From Pseudomonas putida (GTDB lineage Bacteria > Pseudomonadota > Gammaproteobacteria > Pseudomonadales > Pseudomonadaceae), in NCBI RefSeq assembly GCF_028682455.1, contig NZ_JANHLD010000001.1, forward strand, positions 1,962,001-2,026,000: a stretch of DNA of 64,000 bases, in the 5' to 3' direction. A program made the translations under genes and the position numbers. The stretch's first letter is position 1. The number at the start of each line of letters is the position of its first letter. Shown here one piece after another: positions 18,730 through 26,919 of this stretch. The notes under the pieces are model-generated. The model did not search any database and had not been told where the DNA came from. It was given only the letters and a program-made list of their open reading frames with translations.

Positions 18730-19109
18730 GGCTTGCCCTGCGCAGTCGTCGGCAGCGATGGCGGGGTGACCAGCTCGGTGCGGTACTCGCCAGCCAGTTC
18801 GGAAAGGTCGCGCGGCTGGGCGCGCGAAGGGTTGAGATGGGCCTGGATGCCGGCGCGCACACGCGCCAGATCAGCCAGCAGTCGTGGGTAATCGAAGTGG
18901 TAGCGCTCGCCCGGCTGGATGGGGTCATGCGCGGCGCCACCCGCGACGGTGCGCTCCAGCGCATCGAGCTGGCGCAGCGCAGCGACCAGCTCCTGGCGCT
19001 GTGCCGGGGATTCGGCCAACGCCATCGAAGACTGCCCCAGCAGCAGGGCCGTCACGAGAAAAGTGGGCACGCCGCGATGCGCGGCGCGCAGCCAGATCGG
19101 AGCCAACAT
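18726..19109 (-). CDS. RAQPRD family ICE protein (TIGR01690)
   Basis: A 127-residue secreted helical protein carrying the name-giving motif RAQPRDL near residue 95. The signal peptide (VPTFLVTALLLGQSSMALA) is clear. It opens this half of the transfer operon; the cargo operon begins about 200 bp upstream on the other strand. Function within the mating pore is not known. Confidence 0.85.
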   Translation of the reverse strand: MLAPIWLRAAHRGVPTFLVTALLLGQSSMALAESPAQRQELVAALRQLDALERTVAGGAAHDPIQPGERYHFDYPRLLADLARVRAGIQAHLNPSRAQPRDLSELAGEYRTELVTPPSLPTTAQGKP

Positions 19110-19240
19110 CGCGCCATTCCTGTGTGATCAGCAATGGCTTGATCGTGGAGATCAGAGGCATTTCAGGCCGCAAACAATAAGAACCTGCGGATGACCGGAT
19201 TGATGGGAGAGGCACTTCCCAGATATGAATAAGCCCAATT

Positions 19241-19278
19241 GATGTACGATTGACGTACATCGTCAACTCCCTTATCTT
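19241..19278 (+). promoter_or_regulatory. Promoter and operator of the higA-ABC-3C operon
   Basis: The -35 box TTGACG (19250-19255) and -10 box TATCTT (19273-19278) are separated by 17 bases. The perfect inverted repeat GATGTACG (19241-19248) / CGTACATC (19254-19261) overlaps the -35 box, so a HigA-type protein bound there should repress the whole operon. Confidence 0.7.
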
Positions 19279-19313
19279 TGGAGGGATATAGCCTGTCCAT
19301 TCCGAGGCGCAAT

Positions 19314-19637
19314 ATGACCGCAGCAGCCCATCATCCGGGAGGAGTTCTCGCCCAGCGTCTTGAGGCTGTTGGTGTGTCGCCGACTGAGTTGGCGCGTCAG
19401 CTTGGCGTCCCTGCTAATAGGGTCACCCAGATAATCAACGGCAAACGTGGGGTCACTGGTGACTCGGCGCTACGGTTTGCTCATTGGTTCGGTGACGCCC
19501 CAGAGTTCTGGATGAACTTGCAATCGCGGTACGACTTGGAACTTGCAGAGGCTGAATCGGGACGAGCTATCAGGTCGCTCCCTACTGGCCCAGCCGTTCG
19601 CGGCCATAAGCCTAACAGGCATGTGAAATCTACGTAG
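19314..19637 (+). CDS. higA: HigA-family HTH regulator without a HigB toxin
   Basis: A 107-residue XRE-type protein of the HigA addiction-module family. It has HPGGVLAQRLEAVG, then a helix-turn-helix (SPTELARQLGVPANRVTQIINGKRGV) and the FGDAPEFWMNLQSRYDLELAE tail. Normally higB precedes higA, but here only a promoter and operator lie upstream and no toxin frame is present. It probably acts as the autoregulator of the nuclease and ABC-3C genes that follow on the same strand. The ATG at 19314 follows GAGG. Confidence 0.8.
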   Translation: MTAAAHHPGGVLAQRLEAVGVSPTELARQLGVPANRVTQIINGKRGVTGDSALRFAHWFGDAPEFWMNLQSRYDLELAEAESGRAIRSLPTGPAVRGHKPNRHVKST

Positions 19638-19710
19638 GAAAGGTCTTTTATGAAAAAAGGCAGAAAAGCCTTTTCTCACTGTAGTGAGGGTGCTTGGAGA
19701 GGGGCAGCGT

Positions 19711-20709
19711 ATGACTGATGATGCACCAACAGACATCACATTCCACTATCCACCGGAGCTGTTTAATCTACTGGTGGATGTTGTGCCGCTACTCAATCGT
19801 TCGAAGCAGGATGTGCTGGTGTTCTTCCGGGGTGCAGGGGTGCCTGACAACATGACTTCTGACGTTGCCGCTCACTTGAGGGTCACACCGAAGGATGTCA
19901 ACAAGTACCAGATGGTTCGCACGGTGCTTGAACGCCTCAACGCAAAGGGGGAACACGCTCTCCGTGAACGGCGCGAAGTACTGCGGCGCGTGGTGGACTT
20001 TGCGAACTTCGATTCGTGCTGGCCCGCCGACCAGCTCAAGGCCAAGGGCCTTGTCGCTAGTATCCGCGAAGTCGTTAACCAGAAAGACGCTTTCACGCGC
20101 ATGAACAATGCCCGCGAAGAAGAACGACAAGCTCGCCTCGCCGAGTCGAAGCGGATCGCAGCAGAAAATCGCGAGCGCAGTTCCAGGATCGAAAATGCCA
20201 AGCAGGGTTTGTATGCATTGTTTGGCACTGCCGCGACGGCGCAGGAACGCGGGAAAATGCTGGAAACGGCCCTCAATAATCTATTCCAAGCCTACGGCGT
20301 CCTCATTCATAAAGCCTTCCACTTGGTTGGTGAGGCTGGTGAAGGGATTGTCGAGCAAATTGATGGGGTTATTGAACTCGGCGGTGTTCTGTACTTCGTA
20401 GAAATGAAGTGGTATCGCAATCCGGTGGGAAAGCCAGAGATTGCAGAGCATCTTGTACGTCTCATGTCGCGGGCCGAAGTTCGAGGTATCTTCATCTCTG
20501 CCAGTGACTACACGGAACCTGCGATTCACACGGTACGAGAGTTCCTGCAACACAAAGTGTTGGTTCTTTCGACGCTTCAGGAGGTCGTGCGCCTGCTTGA
20601 GCAACAGGACGACCTCACGGAATTTTTCACGAAAAAAGTCCAGGCAGCACAGATACACAAAAACCCGTACTTCTGCCCTCATGGTAGCCAGGGACAAGGT
20701 GCGTCATGA
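19711..20709 (+). CDS. Mrr-like restriction endonuclease family protein
   Basis: 332 residues. The C-terminal half has a PD-(D/E)xK nuclease core of Mrr type: EQIDGVIELGG with the metal-binding Asp, then VEMKWYRNPVGKPEI with the Glu and Lys, and a conserved strand RGIFISASDYTEPA. The N-terminal 150 residues are helical and may recognise DNA or a partner. It overlaps the next gene by four bases (ATGA), so the two are translated together. A DNA-cleaving role in defence is inferred. Codon use is less GC-rich than in the transfer genes. Confidence 0.78.
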   Translation: MTDDAPTDITFHYPPELFNLLVDVVPLLNRSKQDVLVFFRGAGVPDNMTSDVAAHLRVTPKDVNKYQMVRTVLERLNAKGEHALRERREVLRRVVDFANFDSCWPADQLKAKGLVASIREVVNQKDAFTRMNNAREEERQARLAESKRIAAENRERSSRIENAKQGLYALFGTAATAQERGKMLETALNNLFQAYGVLIHKAFHLVGEAGEGIVEQIDGVIELGGVLYFVEMKWYRNPVGKPEIAEHLVRLMSRAEVRGIFISASDYTEPAIHTVREFLQHKVLVLSTLQEVVRLLEQQDDLTEFFTKKVQAAQIHKNPYFCPHGSQGQGAS

Positions 20710-21794
20710 CAGCGAGTTGGAAGGATATCAATAAGCCGCCGATCCCCGCGACCGTCGTTACGGCCGCACAGGTGGCGAATGGACCTGTGATGCCGCCGCA
20801 GCAAAGGCTACTGACCTACTCGCCGGGAGAGTGGGAGGGGTTCGTCGAGGAGTGGGCTTATTACTGCCTCACGACGAAGTACGAACACGTTCAGCGCTTC
20901 TCAGGTGCTGGTGATATGGGTATCGACGTCGCCGGGTTCGCTGACGGAAAACGCCTTCAGGGTGTATGGGAAAACTTCCAGTGTAAGCACTACGACCATG
21001 CCATCAGGCCCAGCGATGTATGGACTGAGTTCGGTAAGGTCATCTGGTACTCGTACAAAGGTGAATACGCGGCCCCCCGTCGCTACTATTTTGTTTCGCC
21101 GCTCGGTGCTGGCACGTCGCTTAGTCGCCTATTCTCGAATGCAACGAAGTTGCGCGAGGAATTGTTTGCGAACTGGGATAAGCATGTGAAAGGTGCGATC
21201 ACTAGCACGCAAGAAGTGCTGCTCGATGCGGAACTCCGAGCCTATGTGGACACCTTCGATTTCTCCATCTTCGACGCCAAGACTGCGCTCCAGCTTGTTG
21301 ACGATCATCGTGCCACACCGGTTCACACAGCGCGCTTCGGTGGTGGACTGCCAACGCGGCCTGCATCCGAAAAACCTCCCCAAGAAGTCGCTGTCACCGA
21401 GAGTCGCTATGTGACGCAGTTATTCGGTGCATACAGCGAGCACACGGGGACAATCGTGACTGATTCCTCGGCTCTGCCCATAGCGAAACTCAAAGATCAT
21501 TTCCGCCGCCAACGAGAGGCGTTCTATGAGGCCGAGTCGCTGCGCGTCTTCGCACGCGACAGTGTGCCGCCCGGCACATTCGAGTCCTTGCTGGATGATA
21601 TTCACGATGGCGTTATCGACACACATGACGGGAACCATGGCGATGGCTACGAAAAAGTCTGCGCTGTCACCAAGGCGGCCCGCGACATGCAGATTACGGC
21701 AAACGCCCTCATCACTTGTACGAACCCCAAGGATCGGGACGGGATCTGCCATCAACTCGTGAATGAGGAGCGTCTTCGGTGGACACGATCATGA
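20706..21794 (+). CDS. ABC-3C effector: nuclease domain plus ABC-3C C-terminal domain
   Basis: 362 residues in two parts. Residues about 35-130 form a PD-(D/E)xK-like nuclease core (WEGFVEEW, GDMGIDVAGF with two Asp, FQCKHYDHAI with the Lys). The C-terminal ~150 residues (ESRYVTQLFGAY through the LLDDIHDGVIDTH and CHQLVNEERLRW regions) match the dimerising C-terminal domain typical of ABC three-component conflict systems. In that scheme this is the toxic effector, held by the middle component and released by the ABC ATPase. It overlaps both neighbours by four bases. Confidence 0.8.
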   Translation: MTASWKDINKPPIPATVVTAAQVANGPVMPPQQRLLTYSPGEWEGFVEEWAYYCLTTKYEHVQRFSGAGDMGIDVAGFADGKRLQGVWENFQCKHYDHAIRPSDVWTEFGKVIWYSYKGEYAAPRRYYFVSPLGAGTSLSRLFSNATKLREELFANWDKHVKGAITSTQEVLLDAELRAYVDTFDFSIFDAKTALQLVDDHRATPVHTARFGGGLPTRPASEKPPQEVAVTESRYVTQLFGAYSEHTGTIVTDSSALPIAKLKDHFRRQREAFYEAESLRVFARDSVPPGTFESLLDDIHDGVIDTHDGNHGDGYEKVCAVTKAARDMQITANALITCTNPKDRDGICHQLVNEERLRWTRS

Positions 21795-22115
21795 GCCAAG
21801 AGCATAAGCCGATTACATTCAATGGCCCACTTGAGGCGGGTATTCGTGCGGTCTCGATTTTGGGTGCTGCCTATCCACAAACCTACGACCTCCAGCGGCT
21901 TGTCGCCCTTGATTACCTTCTTGTTCATACCGGCGATATCGACGGTCCAGACAATTTGCACCCACCGACACCAATGCACACGGCTGAGTTGCTCGTGCGC
22001 CGTAAATTGGTCGAGCAATCGCTGCTTCTGATGATGACCCGCGACCTTGTTGAGCGTGAAGTTACACCCGAAGGAATCAAGTACGGCGCAGGCGAGAATG
22101 CTGCGACGTTTTTGT
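21791..22115 (+). CDS. ABC-3C middle component, 5' exon (interrupted by group II intron)
   Basis: The first 108 codons of the middle component that bridges effector and ATPase. It contains YDLQRLVALDYLLVHTGDIDGP and TAELLVRRKLVEQSLLLM, typical of the winged-helix-like ABC-3C MC family. Read straight through, the frame enters the intron and stops after a few foreign residues (22144). If the intron 22116-24034 is removed, codon phase continues into 24035-24204, giving a 164-residue protein with junction ATFL-SSVSSNYLL. ATG 21791 overlaps the effector stop. Confidence 0.8.
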
Positions 22116-22541
22116 GTGCGCCAGGCATGGCGCGTTGCGCGTAAGCGCAACCCGCTTGGCTGTGGTGGCCAAGCGGGTGACTTGGAGGTGAAAGTCCTCT
22201 ACACACCCGGCAAGGGAAGTGTTAGCCGGAGGCAAGGGTGTCGCGGGTGACCGCGAATCTGAAGGAAGCCCGAGGCAAAATGCTGGCCTGACGAACAGGA
22301 AGCGGATAGAGGCGGCACAGCGGGGTGAGGTGGCACAAATCGCCAAAGCCCAATACTTGCACGGAACGCTGTGACGTAGATCCGACAGGCATAAGCAGGA
22401 AGGTCGCGCGAATTACCCTGGGAGATCTGTACGTTTGCCATTGTGCTACCGCGCGTCGAAAGGCGACGGGATGAGCGTGCAGAAGTCAGCCGAAGCCGTA
22501 GTAAGTGGCGGTTAACCGCGCCACCAAGGGCCGAACAGGTT

Positions 22542-23963
22542 ATGCCGCCAGTAGGCGTCGCCGTCTCGTTGGTAACCGTAATGCAGAAATTTCCCACAGC
22601 GGAAACTGTCATCCCGAGCTCCGGCCAGAAGCCGAGGGTGACGCCTGACAGTGCAAAGGTATCGACGGCGTCCGTGACGTGGACGAACGCGGAGCCGGAC
22701 ACGCTGATGGAGCGGGTGCTTGCACCGGCCAACCTCAGACGTGCGTATCAACGCGTGGTCAGCAACAAGGGAGCACCGGGTGCCGATGGCATGACGGTTG
22801 CTGACTTGGCGGGCTACGTGAGACAGTATTGGCCAACCCTCAAGGCCAGGTTACTGGCCGGTGAATACCAGCCCCAAGCAGTGCGAGCGGTTGAAATTCC
22901 CAAGCCGCAGGGCGGCACACGGCAACTGGGAATCCCCAGCGTCGTGGATCGCCTGATCCAGCAAGCACTGCAGCAGCAGCTCACACCTATCTTCGACCCA
23001 CTGTTCTCGGACTACAGCTATGGTTTTCGTCCGGGCAGAAGTACGCATCAAGCCATCGAGATGGCTCGTGCTCATGTGACAGCGGGACACCGCTGGTGCG
23101 TGGAACTCGATCTGGAGAAGTTTTTCGATCGGGTCAATCACGACATCCTCATGGCCTGCATCGAACGTCGGATCAAAGACAAGTGCGTACTCAGGCTTAT
23201 CCGCCGCTACCTTGAAGCCGGGATCATGTCGGGCGGTGTCGTCAGCCCACGGCAGGAGGGGACGCCGCAAGGCGGCCCGCTTTCGCCGTTGCTGTCGAAC
23301 ATCCTGCTCGACGAACTCGACCGCGAGCTGGAGCGACGGGGCCATCGCTTCGTACGTTATGCCGATGATGCGAACATCTATGTACGCAGTCCCCGGGCCG
23401 GCGAACGGGTGTTGGTCAGCGTCGAGCGCTTCCTGAGAGAACGTCTGAAGCTGACGGTGAACAGGAAGAAAAGCCAAGTGGCAAGGGCGTGGAAGTGCGA
23501 CTACCTAGGCTATGGGATAAGCTGGCACCAGCAGCCAAGGCTGCGCGTGGCAAGGATGAGCCTAGACCGCTTACGCGACCGGCTCAGAATGCTGCTGCGC
23601 AGCGTACGGGCTCGCAAAATGGCGACTGTCATCGAGCGGATCAACCCCGTCCTGAGAGGCTGGGCTAGCTACTTCAAGCTCAGCCAGAGCAAGCGGCCGC
23701 TTGAGGAACTGGATGGTTGGGTCAGGCACAAACTCCGCTGCGTCATCTGGCGTCAATGGAAGCAGCCTCCCACGAGGCTGAGAAACTTGATGCGCCTGGG
23801 GTTGAGCGAGGAGCGTGCCAACAAGTCAGCCTTCAATGGCCGAGGTCCATGGTGGAATTCGGGAGCGCAACATATGAACTACGCGCTGCCAAAGAAACTG
23901 TGGGACCGGCTCGGGCTGGTCTCGATACTGGATACGATTAACCGGCTTAGCCGCGTAACCTGA
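22542..23963 (+). CDS. ltrA: Group II intron reverse transcriptase/maturase
   Basis: LtrA-type protein that assists splicing and retrohoming. Visible RT blocks include PADGMTV-like RT0/1 residues, IPSVVDRLIQQAL, YGFRPGRSTHQA, VELDLEKFFDRVNHDIL, GTPQGGPLSPLLSNI and the catalytic FVRYADDANIYV. The maturase/X domain (INPVLRGWASYFKLS) and a short DNA-binding tail (PWWNSGAQHMNYALPKK) follow; no HNH endonuclease domain is present. The frame is open from 22443; I chose the ATG at 22542 with AGG upstream, but 22581 is also possible. Catalytic residues look intact. Confidence 0.88.
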   Translation: MPPVGVAVSLVTVMQKFPTAETVIPSSGQKPRVTPDSAKVSTASVTWTNAEPDTLMERVLAPANLRRAYQRVVSNKGAPGADGMTVADLAGYVRQYWPTLKARLLAGEYQPQAVRAVEIPKPQGGTRQLGIPSVVDRLIQQALQQQLTPIFDPLFSDYSYGFRPGRSTHQAIEMARAHVTAGHRWCVELDLEKFFDRVNHDILMACIERRIKDKCVLRLIRRYLEAGIMSGGVVSPRQEGTPQGGPLSPLLSNILLDELDRELERRGHRFVRYADDANIYVRSPRAGERVLVSVERFLRERLKLTVNRKKSQVARAWKCDYLGYGISWHQQPRLRVARMSLDRLRDRLRMLLRSVRARKMATVIERINPVLRGWASYFKLSQSKRPLEELDGWVRHKLRCVIWRQWKQPPTRLRNLMRLGLSEERANKSAFNGRGPWWNSGAQHMNYALPKKLWDRLGLVSILDTINRLSRVT

Positions 23964-24034
23964 ACCGCCGTGTACGGAACCGTACGCACGGTGGTGTGAG
24001 AGGACGGCGGGTGTGAATCCGCCTCCTACTCGAT
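23964..24034 (+). ncRNA. Group II intron domains V and VI
   Basis: Domain V: 9-bp stem of 23964-23972 with 23987-23995, a two-base CG bulge at 23985-23986, and an upper TACG/CGTA stem. Domain VI: GGCGG/CCGCC stem extended by AGGA/TCCT, with the branch-point A at 24028. These are the ribozyme core elements expected just before the 3' splice site. Confidence 0.82.
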
Positions 24035-24204
24035 CGTCAGTATCTTCCAACTACCTGCTGTCCCTGAAGGATCGCGCTGTATGGCTTGTCGAAACCATTG
24101 GCTACCTGACGGACGAACAGTTCAAAGGCATGATGCGCCGCTTCTTCGATAAATGGGTTGAGGAGTTTCAGCACGTCGAGCAAAGCCTGGGAGGCGAAGC
24201 ATGA
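24035..24204 (+). CDS. ABC-3C middle component, 3' exon
   Basis: The last 56 codons of the middle component (SSNYLLSLKDRAVWLVETIGYL through EQSLGGEA). It has no credible start or ribosome binding site of its own because the upstream bases are intron domain VI. It becomes part of the protein only after splicing. Its stop overlaps the ATPase start by four bases, so ATPase translation may also depend on a spliced, translated upstream message. Confidence 0.8.
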
Positions 24205-26078
24205 CGGCAATAACCCCCGGTTTTCGCTTGCGCTTCCTCGGCTTCTTCGGCCCACAGAAGTCACCCGCAACAGTGACCTTCGGCGCCGGTCTCAACGTCA
24301 TTTACGGCGCTTCGAACACTGGAAAGTCTTTCATTGTCGAAGCCATCGACTTCATGCTTGGTGGCAAACCACCCCTGCGCGACATCCCTGAACGCGTCGG
24401 CTACGACCTCGTTCTCCTGGGGCTTGAGACCCTTGATGGGAAGTCATTTACGCTTTGGCGCAGCATAGACGGCGGCGGCTTTCGGCTATACGAAGACTTG
24501 CACCAGATGCCGCCGACGACCGACATCCCGTACACGCAGCTTGACGAAAAGCACAGCGATAAGAACTGCACGAATCTGTCCTCGTTCTTGCTGAATCTAT
24601 GCAACCTTGGTGGCAAGCGTGTCCGCAAAAACTCCCGAAACGAAACGATCAGCCTGAGCTTTCGCAACATTGCTCGCTTGATGATCGTCGATGAGACGGA
24701 GATTACCCAACAAAGCTCTCCGCTGGTTGATGGAAATCCCACCGCGAATACACCGAACTTGGCGACGTTCAAGTTGCTTTTAACCGGGGCGGACGACTCC
24801 GCATTGGTCGCTAGCAATAAGAGTGAGCCAGAGGAGTTATCGCGCGAGGCACAATTGCATCTTCTCGATCAGCTTCTTGATGACTATCGTGATCGGCTCA
24901 AGGAATTGACCAAGAGTCCGAAGGAGTTGGAGGAGCAGCTAGAGAAGATCGACACCTCGCTTCGTCAACAGGCGGCCCTGGTAAACACCACAGAAGCTGA
25001 GTTTCAGGAGGCTGCGGGGAAACGGCGAGAACTGCGCAAGAAGCTGGAGGAAAGCCGAGAGCGACGTGCAGAGGTCGGCGCGATGCTTGAGCGATTCGGT
25101 TTGCTCGACAGGCACTACGTGTCCGATATTGAAAGGCTGCGCGCCATTGAGGAAGGCGGGACGCTGTTTAGCGTGCTGGGTGCCGGGCATTGCCCTCTCT
25201 GCGGAGCGGATCCCGATCATCATCGCGTCGATACCGGGTGTAATGGAGACACTGATGCTGTCGTTCAGGCCGCACGAGTGGAGGTCGCCAAGATCGAAGT
25301 TTTGCGCACTGAACTTGTAGCGACCGTCCGAAGCCTTGAGCGTGAAGGTGCCAACTTTGATCGCAGGATGCCTACTGTTGTTCGAGAGCTGGAGTCAATC
25401 TCGGAGTCGGTTGAAGAATTGATCGCACCTAAGCTCTCAACTCTTCGAAAGTCCTATTCCGACTTTGCCGACAAGCGTGCCGAGGTGCGCGAAGCGCTGG
25501 CACTCTACGCTACCGTACAAGACATGGAGCGCCGTCGCGCCGACCTTGAGAAGGACACCGAGGATGAGAAGGCCGGGGCTGTTGCAAGCGCAGATCTCTC
25601 AACCACTGTGACTTATAGTTTTGCCAAGACTGTCGAGGGCATACTGACCGGTTGGCACTTCCCAGAGACTGGGGATGTGTATTTCGATTCCAAGGCTCGG
25701 GATCTTGTTATCGCTGGAAAGTCGCGTAGTGCTTTTGGTAAGGGGCTTCGCGCCATCACTCATGCAGCCTTCACCCTCGGGCTGCTTGCTTTCTGCCGTG
25801 CGCGCCAGACCCCGCATACGGGATTTGTCGTGCTCGACTCTCCTTTGCTGGCATACCGAGAGCCAGACGGAGCGGAAGATGACTTGACTGGTACTGACCT
25901 TCAAGAACAGTTCTATGCATATCTTGAAGCGTTGCCTAGCGACACACAAGTCATCGTTGTTGAGAACACGGATCCGCCTGCTTCAATTATGCAGCGCGAG
26001 CAGTCGCTTATGTTCGGCAAGAACCCGTATCATGGGCGGTACGGATTATTCCCTTATACAACGGACTCCGCTCAATAA
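24201..26078 (+). CDS. ABC-3C ATPase (Rad50/SMC-like)
   Basis: A 625-residue ATPase, the sensor component. The P-loop is GASNTGKS at 36-43. A long coiled coil at about 215-300 is broken by a zinc-hook-like CPLCGAD around residue 330 and resumes to about 470. The C-terminal lobe has LVIAGKSRSAFGKG (signature-like) and the Walker B strand GFVVLDSPLLAY. Such ATPases are thought to recognise invading DNA or its replication intermediates and release the effector. No disabling change was seen. Confidence 0.85.
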   Translation: MTAITPGFRLRFLGFFGPQKSPATVTFGAGLNVIYGASNTGKSFIVEAIDFMLGGKPPLRDIPERVGYDLVLLGLETLDGKSFTLWRSIDGGGFRLYEDLHQMPPTTDIPYTQLDEKHSDKNCTNLSSFLLNLCNLGGKRVRKNSRNETISLSFRNIARLMIVDETEITQQSSPLVDGNPTANTPNLATFKLLLTGADDSALVASNKSEPEELSREAQLHLLDQLLDDYRDRLKELTKSPKELEEQLEKIDTSLRQQAALVNTTEAEFQEAAGKRRELRKKLEESRERRAEVGAMLERFGLLDRHYVSDIERLRAIEEGGTLFSVLGAGHCPLCGADPDHHRVDTGCNGDTDAVVQAARVEVAKIEVLRTELVATVRSLEREGANFDRRMPTVVRELESISESVEELIAPKLSTLRKSYSDFADKRAEVREALALYATVQDMERRRADLEKDTEDEKAGAVASADLSTTVTYSFAKTVEGILTGWHFPETGDVYFDSKARDLVIAGKSRSAFGKGLRAITHAAFTLGLLAFCRARQTPHTGFVVLDSPLLAYREPDGAEDDLTGTDLQEQFYAYLEALPSDTQVIVVENTDPPASIMQREQSLMFGKNPYHGRYGLFPYTTDSAQ

Positions 26079-26169
26079 ATGGGCATAGAAATGGGAAGAA
26101 GCCAATGGCATGAGGTGAGCGCGAGAATTCCCGACCGTTGAAGCTGGGCGTTTTCGTATGGGGACTCGA

Positions 26170-26919
26170 TTACAGGTACTTCTTGAAACTCCCTGCAGTC
26201 AGGCTCACGGCCAGTCCCAGCAAGGCGGCGCTGGGCAGCAGGATCAGCAGCGGATGCACCGAGATCGGCAAGGCCAGGTATGTGACCCAGGGCAGCACGG
26301 CCAGTGGCATCAGACTGGCTTTTGCTCGGTGGTAGATAAAGCCGGATTCCCGGCCCGCGCCGAACCGGCGCACGTCACGCCTCACCAGGCCGTCGATTAA
26401 ACCAACAAATGCCGCCGTGAAGATCAGCGGCAGCGTAAGCACCAGGACCAACAGACGCACCAGGAAAGTAAGCGTAGTGAAGGCGGCGGCGATCAGGTAG
26501 CTTTCGGCCCAGACATAGACCTGGCTGATGAAGTAACGGAAGTTCCGCGCCTGCCCTTGGCTGGGCGCACGGGCGCGCTCTGCGGTCTGGCTCATGCGCT
26601 CCAGCAGTCCTGAGCGCACGAACACCCATTCGTAGCCGGTGTCCACCAGCGCATGCGCCGTGCGCCCCGGCTCCTGCACGACCACGCTGCGTGGGAAGTG
26701 CTTGGACAGGTGCCCCAACTCGTACTGCAACATCTGCTGGGAGTGCTGCCAGCCTTGATCCTTCCAGAACAGGTGCATGCCGATGCACTCCATCAGGATC
26801 GAGAACAGCAGCGAGCTGACCAGCACCCCGAGCAGTCGGAACGGCAAGGTGATGGTGCCGACGATCAGGCCCTGGCGGCGGTTCTGCTCGCGCTGCGCAG
26901 TGGAGGCGGCATCGCTCAT
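26170..26919 (-). CDS. ICE membrane protein, PFL_4697 family (TIGR03747)
   Basis: 249 residues with an N-terminal helix (about 20-45), a periplasmic segment containing HFPRSVVVQEPGRTAHALVDTGYEW, and three further helices (about 135-175 and 205-240). It is coupled to traD by a four-base overlap. It is expected to be an accessory inner-membrane protein of the coupling complex. The cargo operon ends 92 bp beyond its stop. Confidence 0.83.
   Translation of the reverse strand: MSDAASTAQREQNRRQGLIVGTITLPFRLLGVLVSSLLFSILMECIGMHLFWKDQGWQHSQQMLQYELGHLSKHFPRSVVVQEPGRTAHALVDTGYEWVFVRSGLLERMSQTAERARAPSQGQARNFRYFISQVYVWAESYLIAAAFTTLTFLVRLLVLVLTLPLIFTAAFVGLIDGLVRRDVRRFGAGRESGFIYHRAKASLMPLAVLPWVTYLALPISVHPLLILLPSAALLGLAVSLTAGSFKKYL

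Larger units (their letters stand above)
22116..24034 (+). mobile_element. Group II intron in the ABC-3C middle-component gene
   Basis: A 1919-bp intron in the same orientation as its host gene. The 5' end GTGCGCC fits the GUGYG rule. The 3' end has domain V (23964-23995), then domain VI (23998-24034) with a bulged A at 24028, seven bases from the end, and terminal AT (AY rule). ACAAA at 22335-22339 could serve as EBS1 against TTTTGT at the end of exon 1 (five pairs). It encodes an RT/maturase. The boundaries were fixed jointly by intron consensus and by restoration of the MC reading frame; both point to the same bases. Confidence 0.85.

Noticed and set aside
19110..19313. Possible HigB toxin gene upstream of higA
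   Set aside because: No frame with HigB/RelE features is present; the region holds only the promoter and operator.
22542..23963. RT as part of a retron or defence RT system
   Set aside because: Domain V/VI at the right place, GUGYG start and LtrA-type maturase domain show an ordinary group II intron; no retron msr/msd-like region was seen.
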